Origin: an uncultured bacterium
GTDB taxonomy: Bacteria > Cyanobacteriota > Vampirovibrionia > Gastranaerophilales > Gastranaerophilaceae
DNA: 64,000 nucleotides
Assembly (NCBI GenBank): GCA_902462155.1
Contig: CABQAQ010000001.1
Location: 124,001 to 188,000 of the forward strand
Direction: 5' to 3'
Shown: piece by piece, positions 33,442 to 42,766 of the stretch
Position numbering within the stretch: the stretch's first letter is position 1
Layout: each line of letters starts with the position of its first letter
Position numbers and translations under genes: made by a program
Notes under the pieces: model-generated
The model's input: the letters and a program-made list of their open reading frames with translations, nothing else
What the model was told of the DNA's origin: nothing
Databases searched by the model: none

Positions 33442-34347
33442 ATGAATGTATTCTCTGTTAAATTTAATTTGTCGAACCAAACCGAACTGAGATCATTTTT
33501 GTATGAAAACGGAGCAGAGTTTTTTTCTCAAAATTATACAGTATTTAAAGCAAAGATAAAATCTATAACAATAGTACTGTATGAAAGTGGAAAACTTGTG
33601 ATACAAGGTAAAAATATAGATTCATTTGTAGATAAGTTAAATAAAATATTTTCCTTATCAGATGATTTTGTTTCTGAATCTTTAGATTCGGGTAAGAAAA
33701 ATATAGAAACAGAGGTAAAAAGTTATGATGAGTATATAGGTGTTGACGAATCAGGGAAAGGTGATTTTTTTGGTCCACTAGTAATAGCCGGAGTAAGAGT
33801 TACGCAAGAAAATAGACAATTTTTTATTAACTTGGGAATAAAAGATAGTAAGAAATTGGATGATAAAACAATAAAAGAATTGGCAATAGAAATTCAAAAA
33901 AAAGCTGTATACTCAATAGTAACAATAAATCCATTGAAATATAACGAGCTTTATGGAAAATTTAAAAATTTAAACAAATTATTAGCTTGGGGACACGCTA
34001 GAGTAATTGAAAATATATTAGAAAAAACACCTTGTGAGTATGCGCTATCAGATAAATTTGCAGATGAAAGTTTAATAAAAAATGCGTTAATGAAAAAGGG
34101 GCAGAATATAATTTTAGATCAAAAAATAAAAGCTGAGTCAGATATAGCAGTAGCGAGTGCCTCAGTGTTAGCCAGATACCAGTTTGTAGAAAAAATAGAG
34201 TCTTTATCTAAAATGTATAATATTAATTTACCAAAAGGTGCATCAAATATAGTGTTACAACAAGCAAAAGAATTTTGTAAAAAATATTCAAAAGATGAAT
34301 TGGTAAATATTGCTAAATTACATTTTAAAACGTTTTTGCAAATTTAA
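33442..34347 (+). CDS. rnhC: Ribonuclease HIII
   Basis: 301 residues from the ATG at 33442; the frame also reaches a TTG at 33424 without a ribosome-binding site. The N-terminal TBP-like domain (about 1-80) is the hallmark of RNase HIII. The type 2 RNase H core follows, with GVDESGKGDFFGPLVIAG (catalytic Asp and Glu), GIKDSKKLDD, and DQKIKAESDIAVASASVLAR, which contains the third and fourth acidic residues. It removes RNA from RNA-DNA hybrids. TATAGT (33430-33435) ends six nt before the ATG and there is no Shine-Dalgarno sequence, so the mRNA may be leaderless. Confidence 0.93.
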   Translation: MNVFSVKFNLSNQTELRSFLYENGAEFFSQNYTVFKAKIKSITIVLYESGKLVIQGKNIDSFVDKLNKIFSLSDDFVSESLDSGKKNIETEVKSYDEYIGVDESGKGDFFGPLVIAGVRVTQENRQFFINLGIKDSKKLDDKTIKELAIEIQKKAVYSIVTINPLKYNELYGKFKNLNKLLAWGHARVIENILEKTPCEYALSDKFADESLIKNALMKKGQNIILDQKIKAESDIAVASASVLARYQFVEKIESLSKMYNINLPKGASNIVLQQAKEFCKKYSKDELVNIAKLHFKTFLQI

Positions 34348-34401
34348 AGAAAGTTTTTATTACTTGCGATTGAGATTTAATTATTATAAAATAAAGTGAC
34401 T

Positions 34402-35508
34402 ATGAAAAAAACTGAATTATATGATGAACATATTAAGCTTAATGCAAAAATGGTTGAGTTTGCATCATTTTTAATGCCTCTTCAGTATGAAAATATTTTA
34501 ACCGAACATAATAATGTAAGAAATAATATAGGATTATTTGATGTATCTCATATGGGTGAGGTTATTGTATCATCATCTGATTCTTTGAACTTTTTACAGA
34601 CTCTGTTTCCTCAAGATCTTGACGATATGGAAATTTATCAAGCTAAGTATTGCCAAATGCTTGATGAAAAAGCAGGAATTATTGATGATTTAATTGTTTA
34701 CCGCATTGAAGAATCTAAATATCTTCTTATATTAAATGCAGCCAGATTAGAGGATGATTTAGATTGGTTGATCTCATCATCAAAGAAAAAAGAATACGAT
34801 CTAAAGATAAAAAATATATCAGATAATTATTCACTACTGGCTTTACAAGGCCCATTAAGTTCAAAACTTATAGAAAAAGTAGGAATTAGTAAAGAACAAC
34901 AACCAAAGTTCTTTTCAATAACCAAAATAAAATTAGCTGATTTTAATTGTTATCTGTCACGCACAGGATATACAGGTGAAGATGGTTTTGAAATATTAAT
35001 AGAAAATAAAGATGTAAAAAATCTATGGAACCTTCTCTTAGAAGAAGGTCAGGAATTTAATATAAAACCAATAGGTTTGGCAGCTAGAGATACATTACGT
35101 TTAGAAGCCGGATTGCCTCTTTATGGTCATGATCTTGATTTGAATACTACTCCAATAGAAGCTGGGCTTTCTTGGTCTATTTCAAAAAATAAAGAGCAGA
35201 ATTACAATGGTAAATATCGTATTATTGATCAATTGAAAAATGGCGTTGAAAAAAAACTTGTAGGTTTCTCTATGATTGATAAAGCTATTGCCAGACAAGG
35301 TTATGATATTTGTTTAAATGGAAATAAAATAGGCGAAGTAACAAGTGGAAGTGTAGCACCTAGTTTAAATAAAAATATTGGTCTTGGCTATATATTGGAA
35401 GAAAATAATTTACAAATATCTGATAAAATCCAGATATTAATAAGAAATAAATTATATAATGCAGAAATTGTAAAGATTCCATTTGTAAGAAAAAGATATA
35501 AAAAATAA
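34402..35508 (+). CDS. gcvT: Glycine cleavage system T protein (aminomethyltransferase)
   Basis: 368 residues from the ATG at 34402 (a GTG two codons upstream is also in frame). Signatures are FASFLMPLQYENILTEHNNV, FDVSHMGEVIV, SRTGYTGEDGFEILIE, AARDTLRLEAGLPLYGHDLD and GEVTSGSVAPSLNKNIGLGY. GcvT moves the methylene group from the aminomethyl-lipoyl H protein to tetrahydrofolate. Its length matches the family (about 365). It is first in gcvT-gcvH-gcvPA. The 54-nt gap upstream is too short for a glycine riboswitch, and none was seen. Confidence 0.96.
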   Translation: MKKTELYDEHIKLNAKMVEFASFLMPLQYENILTEHNNVRNNIGLFDVSHMGEVIVSSSDSLNFLQTLFPQDLDDMEIYQAKYCQMLDEKAGIIDDLIVYRIEESKYLLILNAARLEDDLDWLISSSKKKEYDLKIKNISDNYSLLALQGPLSSKLIEKVGISKEQQPKFFSITKIKLADFNCYLSRTGYTGEDGFEILIENKDVKNLWNLLLEEGQEFNIKPIGLAARDTLRLEAGLPLYGHDLDLNTTPIEAGLSWSISKNKEQNYNGKYRIIDQLKNGVEKKLVGFSMIDKAIARQGYDICLNGNKIGEVTSGSVAPSLNKNIGLGYILEENNLQISDKIQILIRNKLYNAEIVKIPFVRKRYKK

Positions 35509-35542
35509 GATAGTATTATTTTTAATAGGAGAATTTTAAAAT

Positions 35543-35923
35543 ATGTTAATACCAGATTCAGTACTTTGCAGTAAAACACATGAATATATATATAAAGATG
35601 GTAATTGTTTTAAAATAGGCTTAACAGATTATGCTATTGAACAGATGGGAGATATTGTATTTATAGAATTTCCTGAAGTGGATACTTGTTATTCAAAAGG
35701 AGATGTGTTTGCAACTATAGAATCAGTAAAGGCAGCATCTGAGATATATATGCCAATAAGTGGTAAAATTAAAGAAGTCAATGAATTTTTACTTGAAAAT
35801 CCTGATATTTTATCAGAATCACCATTTGAAAAAGGATGGTTAGTAAAAATAGAGGCTGATAATTTTGATCTAGATTCTCAAGATTTATTAGATTACAATG
35901 ATTATAAAGAAGAATTAAATTAG
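35543..35923 (+). CDS. gcvH: Glycine cleavage system H protein (lipoyl carrier)
   Basis: 126 residues. The lipoyl domain has GDIVFIEFPEVDTCYSKGD, then FATIESVKAASEIYMPISGK, where the Lys in ESVKA is the lipoylation site. EKGWLVKIEADN and DLLDYNDYKEEL complete the fold. It shuttles the aminomethyl group between the P, T and L proteins. The length is typical. The ribosome-binding site AGGAG lies upstream, and it sits 34 nt after gcvT in the same operon. Confidence 0.97.
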   Translation: MLIPDSVLCSKTHEYIYKDGNCFKIGLTDYAIEQMGDIVFIEFPEVDTCYSKGDVFATIESVKAASEIYMPISGKIKEVNEFLLENPDILSESPFEKGWLVKIEADNFDLDSQDLLDYNDYKEELN

Positions 35924-35946
35924 AGTAATAATAAGATAAAAATAAT

Positions 35947-37266
35947 ATGGATAATTTTCAAGCACATACTAAAAATATAAGAAAAGAAATGTTAGATAAG
36001 CTTCAATTAGAAGATATAAATCAATTATTTTCTTGTATTGATACACATTTGAAAATGGAAACATTAAATTTACCTGAATCTTTAAGTGAACTTAGGGTTG
36101 ATAATTTAATCAGATCTTGTGCAAAAAAAAATAATACGGATTATTTAAATTTTATAGGAGCAGGTGCTTATAATAGATTTATTCCAGCTTGTATATCACA
36201 AATAAATTCCAGATTTGAGTTTAATACAGCATATACCCCATATCAAGCAGAAATATCACAAGGAACATTGCAAGCTATTTATGAATACCAATCGATGATG
36301 TGTAACCTTACTGATATGGATGTATCAAATGCTTCTGTATATGATGGTGCAACTGCAGTAGCAGAGGCATTAATAATGGCTTGTAAAATTACAAAAAAAA
36401 ATAAATGTTTAATATCTTCTACTATTAATCCTGAAATCAAAGCTGTTCTTAAAACTTATTCTTTTGCTCACGATGTTGAAATAGAATATATAAATCAGAT
36501 AAATTTCCAAACAGATTATCAAGAATTATATAGTAAGTTAAACACTCAAGAGTATGCTTGCATTATTATTCAATATCCGAATTTCTATGGAACTTTAGAA
36601 AAAGATATATTATCTTTAAAGCAAATACTGGAAAATAAGAAAACGTTACTTATAGTGTATGCTGATTTAATATCGTTATCAATATTAAAACCTCCAAAAG
36701 CAGATATTATTGTAGGATCTCTTCAACCACTAGGTAATTCCTTGTCTTTTGGTGGACCATATGCCGGATATATGGTTACTCTTGATAAATACAAACGTAA
36801 TTTACCCGGAAGAATAGTCGGGCGGACATTAGATGCAGAAGGAAATCAAGCTTTTTGTTTGACTTTACAAGCTAGAGAACAACATATTAGGCGAGAAAAA
36901 GCTACTAGTAATATATGTTCAAATCAATCACTATGCACTGTTAATTCACTTGTTTATTTATCTGTTTTAGGAAAAGAAGGGTTGAATCAAGTTGCTGGTT
37001 TAAGCTTTAACTATGCACATAAACTTGCTTCTTTACTTCAATCAATAGGATTTAAAGTCTTAAATGATAGTTTCTTTAATGAATTTGTATTGCAAGTAAT
37101 CAATGTGGATAATTTTATCCAATATATGAATAATAATAATATTTTACCTGGGGTAAAACTTGATAATGATAAGATACTAGTATGTACAACCGAGTTAAAT
37201 GATTCAGATCAAATACAGGAATATTTTAGGAAAGCTAAGGAGTTTTTACTAATAAATGCAAGTTAA
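35947..37266 (+). CDS. gcvPA: Glycine dehydrogenase (decarboxylating) subunit 1
   Basis: 439 residues. The split-type P protein N-terminal subunit is recognised by FIGAGAYNRFIPACISQI, FNTAYTPYQAEISQGTLQAI, EYQSMMCNLTDMDVSNASVY and DGATAVAEALIMA. Further matches are IIQYPNFYGTLE, GGPYAGYMVTLDKYKRNLPG and RIVGRTLDAEGNQAFCLTLQ. With subunit 2 (gcvPB) it uses pyridoxal phosphate to decarboxylate glycine and load the H protein. gcvPB, which carries the PLP lysine, is not next to it; a glycosyltransferase overlaps its stop by 11 nt instead. gcvPB must lie elsewhere for a working system. Confidence 0.95.
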   Translation: MDNFQAHTKNIRKEMLDKLQLEDINQLFSCIDTHLKMETLNLPESLSELRVDNLIRSCAKKNNTDYLNFIGAGAYNRFIPACISQINSRFEFNTAYTPYQAEISQGTLQAIYEYQSMMCNLTDMDVSNASVYDGATAVAEALIMACKITKKNKCLISSTINPEIKAVLKTYSFAHDVEIEYINQINFQTDYQELYSKLNTQEYACIIIQYPNFYGTLEKDILSLKQILENKKTLLIVYADLISLSILKPPKADIIVGSLQPLGNSLSFGGPYAGYMVTLDKYKRNLPGRIVGRTLDAEGNQAFCLTLQAREQHIRREKATSNICSNQSLCTVNSLVYLSVLGKEGLNQVAGLSFNYAHKLASLLQSIGFKVLNDSFFNEFVLQVINVDNFIQYMNNNNILPGVKLDNDKILVCTTELNDSDQIQEYFRKAKEFLLINAS

Positions 37267-38257
37267 AGTATCGGTTATTATTCCTGTTTTTAATGTGAAA
37301 AATTATATAGAAGATTGTTTAGAAAGTGTTTTTTCTCAGACAATTGCTGATATAGAAATTATATGTATAGATGATGGTTCAACGGATGGAAGTCTTCAAA
37401 TTCTGGAGAAATATTCTGATTTAGGAAAGATAAAGCTTATAAAACAAGAAAATTCCGGTGTATCTACTGCAAGAAATAAAGGTATAGACATTGCAGAAGG
37501 TAAATATTTATACTTTATGGATGCAGATGATATTATTACTTCAGATTATATTCAAGGCTTGTATAATGCTGCTATAGAAACCAATTGTAAAATAGTTGTA
37601 AATGATAATATATCTATTTTTTATGATGACAATTTAAATAATATGAAGAATTTAAGTAAAAAAAGTCAAAAAAATGGAGTATTTGAAGTAGATAGTATTT
37701 TTATATCTAAACATAAGTATAATTTAATGGTATGGTCAAAGCTGTTTGAAGCTGATTTCGTAAGAAATACTGTAAAATATTTTCCGGAGCATATCCCACA
37801 TGATGAGGATGTCTATTTTTATTATGTATCTATGCTCAATATAGATAAAATAGCATATAATAATGTAGGAACTTATTTTTATCGTAAACGAAGAAATTCT
37901 ATAACGTATCTTTTAGCAAATAAAAAAGAGGAGCGTTTTTATAAACTTGAAGTCTTTAAAGAAATAAAAGATTATTTAGAATCAAAAAATATGTTGTATA
38001 AATGTGAACTACCAGAGTTTTTAATATCTGCTCAATATAAAATAGCGATAAAAAAGAGAAATTTATACAATAATTTAATACCAATTTTATCAGAAATAAA
38101 AAAAGACAAAAAGCTTTTAGAACTAAATAAATCTTTAAAAAAATATTATAGATTAGATTCTTACTTTAAATATAGATTGAAATATTTATCTTACGATATC
38201 AAAGATATGTATAAACGTTTATATTTAAAAATATTTAATTCTTTTTTTAAAGTATAA
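37256..38257 (+). CDS. Family 2 glycosyltransferase
   Basis: 333 residues. A GT-A fold is shown by VSVIIPVFNVKNYIEDCLES, CIDDGSTDGSLQIL, the nucleotide-binding YFMDADD, and IPHDEDVYFYY further on. The C-terminal 90 residues are Lys/Tyr-rich and helical, without a clear membrane span. GT2 enzymes add sugars to cell-surface glycans or lipid carriers; the acceptor cannot be predicted. It overlaps gcvPA by 11 nt, which is unusual company for a glycine cleavage operon and probably reflects read-through transcription. Confidence 0.9.
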   Translation: MQVKVSVIIPVFNVKNYIEDCLESVFSQTIADIEIICIDDGSTDGSLQILEKYSDLGKIKLIKQENSGVSTARNKGIDIAEGKYLYFMDADDIITSDYIQGLYNAAIETNCKIVVNDNISIFYDDNLNNMKNLSKKSQKNGVFEVDSIFISKHKYNLMVWSKLFEADFVRNTVKYFPEHIPHDEDVYFYYVSMLNIDKIAYNNVGTYFYRKRRNSITYLLANKKEERFYKLEVFKEIKDYLESKNMLYKCELPEFLISAQYKIAIKKRNLYNNLIPILSEIKKDKKLLELNKSLKKYYRLDSYFKYRLKYLSYDIKDMYKRLYLKIFNSFFKV

Positions 38258-38261
38258 AAAA

Positions 38262-39593
38262 TTATACTATCTCAGCGTATAAACACCAGTTAGAATAATC
38301 AGAGATCTTTACATTAATAAATGTACCAAGCAGATCTTTATTTCCACCTGAAACATGGACTATTTTATTATTATCAGCCCTTGTTTTAAGGGTTATATTA
38401 CAAGAGTTATTATCAACATTATAATCTTCTACAAGTACACGATAAATTTTACCTAAACATTTTTTATTTGAATTAATGACAGCTTGTTTATTTTTTTCAT
38501 TTAATCGAAATAATCTATTTTGTTTTGTTTGATCGTCAATAAACTTATCGTTCCATTTTGCAGCAACAGTAAGTTCTCTTGGAGAATAAGCAGCAGTATT
38601 AGAATAATCTAATTGCAATTCATCAATAACATTTAAAGTTTCTTGGAATTGCTCTTCGGTTTCTCCAGGGAATCCTGCAATAAAGTCAGAAGTAATCACG
38701 ACATCATCTTTAAATATATCTCTTATTTTTCCAACGATATTAGAATATTCCTCTTTTGTATATCTTCTGTTCATTTTTTTAAGTATTTCTGTACTACCGG
38801 ATTGCATTGGCATATGGAAATAATTACACACTTTATCAGAATTTTTTACCGTCAAAATTAATTCATCAGTAATATCTGTAGGATATGAAGTAACAAATCT
38901 AATTCTAAAATCTCCTGGAATATTATTAAGTTCTTTTAATAAAGTTGAAAGAGTAATATTTTTATCTTTAAAATCTTTACCATAACTATCTACATTTTGA
39001 CCTAGTAATGTAATTTCTTTAAAGCCTTCATTAACAGCTGTTTGAACTTCCTTAATAATAGTATTAAAATCTCGACTTCTTTCTCTACCTCTAGTATAAG
39101 GTACGATACAATATGTACAGAAATTATTACAACCTTCTATTATAGGAACCCAAGCATTAAAACTTTTTTCTCTACTTATCTTATATTCCGGATTTTCTTT
39201 TACAGAATCATTTTCTTTTATTGCAAAAACTTTTTCATTATTTTCTATTCTTTTAATCAAGTCTGGTAACTCATAAATATTATGAGTTCCAAATACAAGA
39301 TCAATATAAGGTGCACGTTTAAAAATATTTTCTTTATCTTGTTGTGCAACACAACCACATATACCTATTTTTATATCAGGATGAGTTTGTTTTCTTTTAC
39401 CCCAACGTCCCAAGATACTATATGCTTTATCGGCACTTAATTGGCGAATACTACATGTATTTACTATTAATAAATCAGCATTTTTTTGGTCATCAGTTTT
39501 TTCATAATCAAAATGAGAAAGCATACCGATTATGCGTTCTGTATCAGATTTATTCATTTGACAACCAAGGGTTTCAATATAGACTTTTTTCAT
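38262..39593 (-). CDS. miaB: tRNA-2-methylthio-N6-dimethylallyladenosine synthase MiaB
   Basis: 443 residues from the ATG at 39593 (MKKVYIETLGCQMNKSDTER). The frame extends nine codons upstream, but this start aligns with the family. The UPF0004 N-terminal domain has three Cys (Cys10, then CSIRQ and GCVAQQ). The radical SAM domain has CNNFCTYC, followed by GRERSR and LLGQNVDSYG. A C-terminal TRAM domain ends the protein. MiaB thiomethylates i6A37 of tRNAs reading UNN codons. It converges with the glycosyltransferase gene with only four nt between stop codons. Confidence 0.94.
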   Translation of the reverse strand: MKKVYIETLGCQMNKSDTERIIGMLSHFDYEKTDDQKNADLLIVNTCSIRQLSADKAYSILGRWGKRKQTHPDIKIGICGCVAQQDKENIFKRAPYIDLVFGTHNIYELPDLIKRIENNEKVFAIKENDSVKENPEYKISREKSFNAWVPIIEGCNNFCTYCIVPYTRGRERSRDFNTIIKEVQTAVNEGFKEITLLGQNVDSYGKDFKDKNITLSTLLKELNNIPGDFRIRFVTSYPTDITDELILTVKNSDKVCNYFHMPMQSGSTEILKKMNRRYTKEEYSNIVGKIRDIFKDDVVITSDFIAGFPGETEEQFQETLNVIDELQLDYSNTAAYSPRELTVAAKWNDKFIDDQTKQNRLFRLNEKNKQAVINSNKKCLGKIYRVLVEDYNVDNNSCNITLKTRADNNKIVHVSGGNKDLLGTFINVKISDYSNWCLYAEIV

Positions 39594-39630
39594 AATTTCA
39601 ATTATATTATAAACATACAAAAAAATACTT

Positions 39631-40251
39631 ATGAAAAAGAAAAATATAAAAAAAAATTTATCTTATAGAGAAGGAAGTCTTGAAGACTTTAGGTATGCAT
39701 ATTCTTTAATGGAGGAATATTTCCCTGTTTGTGAATTGAAATCTTGGGATATCTTAAAAGATTTAATTTTTATTAAGCGAGATTCTTTTTATCAATTTTA
39801 TATTGTTTCTGATTCTGGTATTGATGTAGGATTCTTTTTATCTTGTAAAGATAAAGATACTGGAAAAATACTTATAGATTATTTATATATCTATCAAAAT
39901 TATCGAAGTCAAGGCTATGGCAGTTTAATTATTGAGGATTTTAAATTTATATTCAATGAATATAATGGATGTTTTTTTGAAGTTGAAAAGCAAGATCAGA
40001 ATAATCCTATTACATTAAAAAGAAGCAAATTTTATAATAAATCTGGGGTATATAAGCTTAATTTTCATTATTTTTACCCTGGTAAAGATTTTAGTTTTAC
40101 TCCTATGGATTTATATTATTTATCGTTTAATCAAAAAAATTTATCTAAATCAGATATTTTAAAATCAGTAAATAATTTTTTTAATTTAATACACTATGAT
40201 AATAATGAGAATTGTTACCTGTTACTAAATAAAATGAGCAACATAAATTAG
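39631..40251 (+). CDS. GNAT-family acetyltransferase-like protein
   Basis: 206 residues. A GNAT core is seen in DVGFFLSCKDKDTGKILIDY, then LYIYQNYRSQGYGSLIIEDF, which contains the acetyl-CoA-binding Q/R-x-x-G-x-G/A segment, and FYNKSGVYKL. It probably acetylates a small molecule or protein in the cytosol; the substrate is unknown. It is divergent from miaB with only 37 nt between starts, so the promoters overlap. The first 12 residues are Lys-rich. No ribosome-binding site is clear. Confidence 0.78.
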   Translation: MKKKNIKKNLSYREGSLEDFRYAYSLMEEYFPVCELKSWDILKDLIFIKRDSFYQFYIVSDSGIDVGFFLSCKDKDTGKILIDYLYIYQNYRSQGYGSLIIEDFKFIFNEYNGCFFEVEKQDQNNPITLKRSKFYNKSGVYKLNFHYFYPGKDFSFTPMDLYYLSFNQKNLSKSDILKSVNNFFNLIHYDNNENCYLLLNKMSNIN

Positions 40252-40358
40252 GTTCAATTATATTATACTTATAACTAGCCTAACCGGTTATATTTTATGT
40301 AGTCTGTTTTATATATTCTTTTAGAGTGAAATATATAGAATAAAGGATTAAAATATTT

Positions 40359-40571
40359 ATGAAAAAACAAATCGCCTTATTAACAACATCTTTTATTATT
40401 TTATCGTCAACGATGGGGAATATTACTAAAGCATCTGAAGATGTAAAATCTTCATCTATTATGCCATCGAAGATTAAAGCAGATTTATCTGAAAATAAAA
40501 AGTTGCAAGCTTTAGAAGATATGAAAAACAAGCCATTGAATAAATCTGATAATGAGAAAAAACTCCAATGA
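40359..40571 (+). CDS. Small secreted protein (70 residues)
   Basis: 70 residues, with a Sec signal peptide at the N-terminus (MKKQIALLTTSFIILSST, cleavage near MGNITKA|S). The mature part is about 45 charged Lys/Asp/Ser-rich residues. AAAGGA lies 11 nt before the ATG. No family was recognised. It sits between the GNAT gene and the Xer recombinase. A long inverted repeat at 40667-40724 follows and may end its transcript. Confidence 0.6.
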   Translation: MKKQIALLTTSFIILSSTMGNITKASEDVKSSSIMPSKIKADLSENKKLQALEDMKNKPLNKSDNEKKLQ

Positions 40572-40666
40572 ATATGAAAACAGACAATTAAATAAGTCTG
40601 AAAGGGAATCTGTTTTTAAAGGATAAAAAATTTATAAATTAAATATTGTTTAAAATTGAATAAATT

Positions 40667-40724
40667 TTATAAAACTTATTATAATTGACTTAAGCTATAA
40701 GTGTAATTATAATAAGTTTTATAA
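40667..40724. repeat. Perfect 20-bp inverted repeat upstream of the Xer gene
   Basis: TTATAAAACTTATTATAATT (40667-40686) is exactly repeated as its reverse complement at 40705-40724. The 18-nt spacer itself contains ACTTA/TAAGT. Its end is 20 nt before the recombinase ATG. It could be a terminator or a binding site for the recombinase or a regulator. It does not have the 11-6-11 layout of a dif site. Confidence 0.85.
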
Positions 40725-40743
40725 GGAATGATATCTTTAAATT

Positions 40744-41661
40744 ATGTTGAAAATACAAGAATCAAAGGATTACCTGGAAAATTTTAAATTATATCTTGAA
40801 ATAGAACGTAATTTTTCTATACATACTATACGTGCATATTATTCAGATATATTAAGTTTTATAATATGGCTTGATAATAGGGATTTAAGATTAGTAAATC
40901 ACTCTATGGTAATAGATTATTTATCTTCTATTCAAAAGTTTGACTTAGCAAAAACAACAATTACAAGAAAAATATCAGCAATAAGAATGTTTTATAAATA
41001 TTTATATAGAGAAAAAATAGTAGAAAATAATCCTTTTTTAACAGTACATTCACCCAAAAAGCAAAAAAAATTACCGGAGTTTTTAACAGAACAAGAAATA
41101 GATAAAATATTAAATACAATAAAAATAGATACCCCAGCCGGTTTTAGAAATAGAACAATTCTAGAACTCTTATATGCAACAGGTATGAGAATCTCAGAAC
41201 TTACAAATTTGAATTTTTCTGATCTGAATATAGAAAATAATGAAATCAAGGTGTTAGGTAAAGGAAATAAACAAAGAATTGTACTGATATCAACTAAAGC
41301 TAAAAATTTTTTGCAAACTTATATTAATACAGTTCGTCCTATGATATCAAAAGAAGCAAAAAATGAACATATAACGGATGATTCTATTTTGTTTATTAAT
41401 AATACAGGCTATAGATTACAAGCACAGAGTGTAAGAAATTCTTTAAAAAATTTAATGTCAAAAATTGAAATTCCAAAAAATATAACACCGCATAAATTTA
41501 GGCATAGTTTTGCTACGAAAATGCTCGAAAATGGAGCTGATCTTAGAGTAGTTCAAGAATTATTGGGTCATAGCAGTATTAGTAATACACAAATATATAC
41601 ACATGTTTCTATACAACATTTAACGAAAGAATACCAAAAAGCTCATCCACGTGCTGTTTAA
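40744..41661 (+). CDS. Tyrosine recombinase of the XerC/XerD family
   Basis: 305 residues. The N-terminal SAM-like core-binding domain (FKLYLEIERNFSIHTIRAYY) precedes the catalytic domain. All active-site residues are visible: Arg in TGMRISELTNLN, Lys in GKGNKQRIV, HxxR in HKFRHSFATKML, His in LLGHSSIS, and the nucleophile Tyr in TQIYTHVS. Xer proteins resolve chromosome dimers at dif. The length is normal for XerC/D, and there is no flanking prophage. Whether it is XerC or XerD cannot be settled. A perfect inverted repeat lies immediately upstream. Confidence 0.92.
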   Translation: MLKIQESKDYLENFKLYLEIERNFSIHTIRAYYSDILSFIIWLDNRDLRLVNHSMVIDYLSSIQKFDLAKTTITRKISAIRMFYKYLYREKIVENNPFLTVHSPKKQKKLPEFLTEQEIDKILNTIKIDTPAGFRNRTILELLYATGMRISELTNLNFSDLNIENNEIKVLGKGNKQRIVLISTKAKNFLQTYINTVRPMISKEAKNEHITDDSILFINNTGYRLQAQSVRNSLKNLMSKIEIPKNITPHKFRHSFATKMLENGADLRVVQELLGHSSISNTQIYTHVSIQHLTKEYQKAHPRAV

Positions 41662-41719
41662 AAATTTTTTTTGTTTTATTATATAAATAAGTGTTTAACT
41701 AAGAATAAGGAATTTAATA

Positions 41720-42766
41720 ATGTTTGATTTTATAACTATAGGAAGTGCAACATTAGATGTATTTGTAGAGTCAAAAGATGCAAATATAGTATCGGTAACA
41801 AGTCTTAATCGTAAAACAGAGTTTATGTCATTTCCTTATGGGGCAAAGTTAGAAATTGATAATTTTTCTTTTGCTGTAGGTGGAGGTGCTGTTAATAGTG
41901 CTATTAATTTTGCAAATTTGGGATTTTCTACTTCTACTATTGTTAAATTAGGGAAAGATTTTCAGAGTAAGACTATTTTAAAGAAAATTGATTCTAAAAA
42001 TGTGGATACTTCAAATATTATAAAATCGTCTAATGAAATATCAGGATTTTCTGTAATATTACTTAGTTTTCAAGGTGATAGAACCGTATTAGCTCATAGA
42101 GGGACAAATGCTACTATTTCGGAAGATCAGATAAATTTTGATGCTATTAAAGATTCTAAATGGTTGTATATTGCTCCTTTAAGCGGAGAAAGCTCTAAAG
42201 TATTAGATAAAATCTCGTCTTTTGCTGAAGAACATGGCATTAATATGGCTATTAATTTGGGGACAACTAGTATCAAAAAAGATAAAAAAGCTTTAAATAG
42301 AGTTATTAAAACGGCGGAAGTACTTATTATGAACTTAGAAGAGGCCTCTATGTTAACAGAAATTCAAGTACGACCTGATTCTAGTCAAGTGAAATACTCA
42401 TCAGAAGTTATTCATGAAGATATAAAAAGAATGCTTAAGTATTTATCTGATATGAAAGCTAAAATTGTTATTATTACTGATGGTAAAAATGGTGTATATG
42501 CTTACGATGGAAATACATATTATAGATGTTCTCAATTCCCTGCGAAGGTACAAAGTACTTTAGGGGCCGGTGATGCTTTTGCTTCTACTTTTGTAGGTTC
42601 ATTGGCTAAAACTAATGGCGATATTATAAAATCTTTGAAGTATGCAAGTGTTAATGCTGCTTCTGTTGTTCAAGAATTCGGGGCTAGTAATGGGTTATTA
42701 ACTTTCCCTGAAATAGAAGAAAAACTATCAACTAATCCTGATTTTCAAGTTCAATTAGTAAAATAA
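41720..42766 (+). CDS. PfkB-family carbohydrate/nucleoside kinase
   Basis: 348 residues. Ribokinase-fold motifs are DFITIGSATLDVFVESKD at the start, FAVGGGAVNSAINFANLG (substrate-binding glycines) and the anion-hole/catalytic signature STLGAGDAFASTFVGSLA. PfkB kinases phosphorylate sugars or nucleosides with ATP. The substrate (ribose, fructose, adenosine or other) cannot be read from motifs alone. The ribosome-binding site AAGGA lies 9 nt before the ATG. It stands alone and converges with the purine operon 20 nt downstream. Confidence 0.9.
   Translation: MFDFITIGSATLDVFVESKDANIVSVTSLNRKTEFMSFPYGAKLEIDNFSFAVGGGAVNSAINFANLGFSTSTIVKLGKDFQSKTILKKIDSKNVDTSNIIKSSNEISGFSVILLSFQGDRTVLAHRGTNATISEDQINFDAIKDSKWLYIAPLSGESSKVLDKISSFAEEHGINMAINLGTTSIKKDKKALNRVIKTAEVLIMNLEEASMLTEIQVRPDSSQVKYSSEVIHEDIKRMLKYLSDMKAKIVIITDGKNGVYAYDGNTYYRCSQFPAKVQSTLGAGDAFASTFVGSLAKTNGDIIKSLKYASVNAASVVQEFGASNGLLTFPEIEEKLSTNPDFQVQLVK

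Noticed and set aside
34348..34401. Glycine riboswitch upstream of gcvT
   Set aside because: Only 54 nt separate rnhC from gcvT, too short for the tandem aptamer, and no aptamer signature was seen.
40667..40724. Chromosome dimer resolution (dif) site upstream of the Xer gene
   Set aside because: The palindrome has 20-bp arms and an 18-nt spacer, not the 11-6-11 layout of dif, so I kept it as an unexplained inverted repeat.
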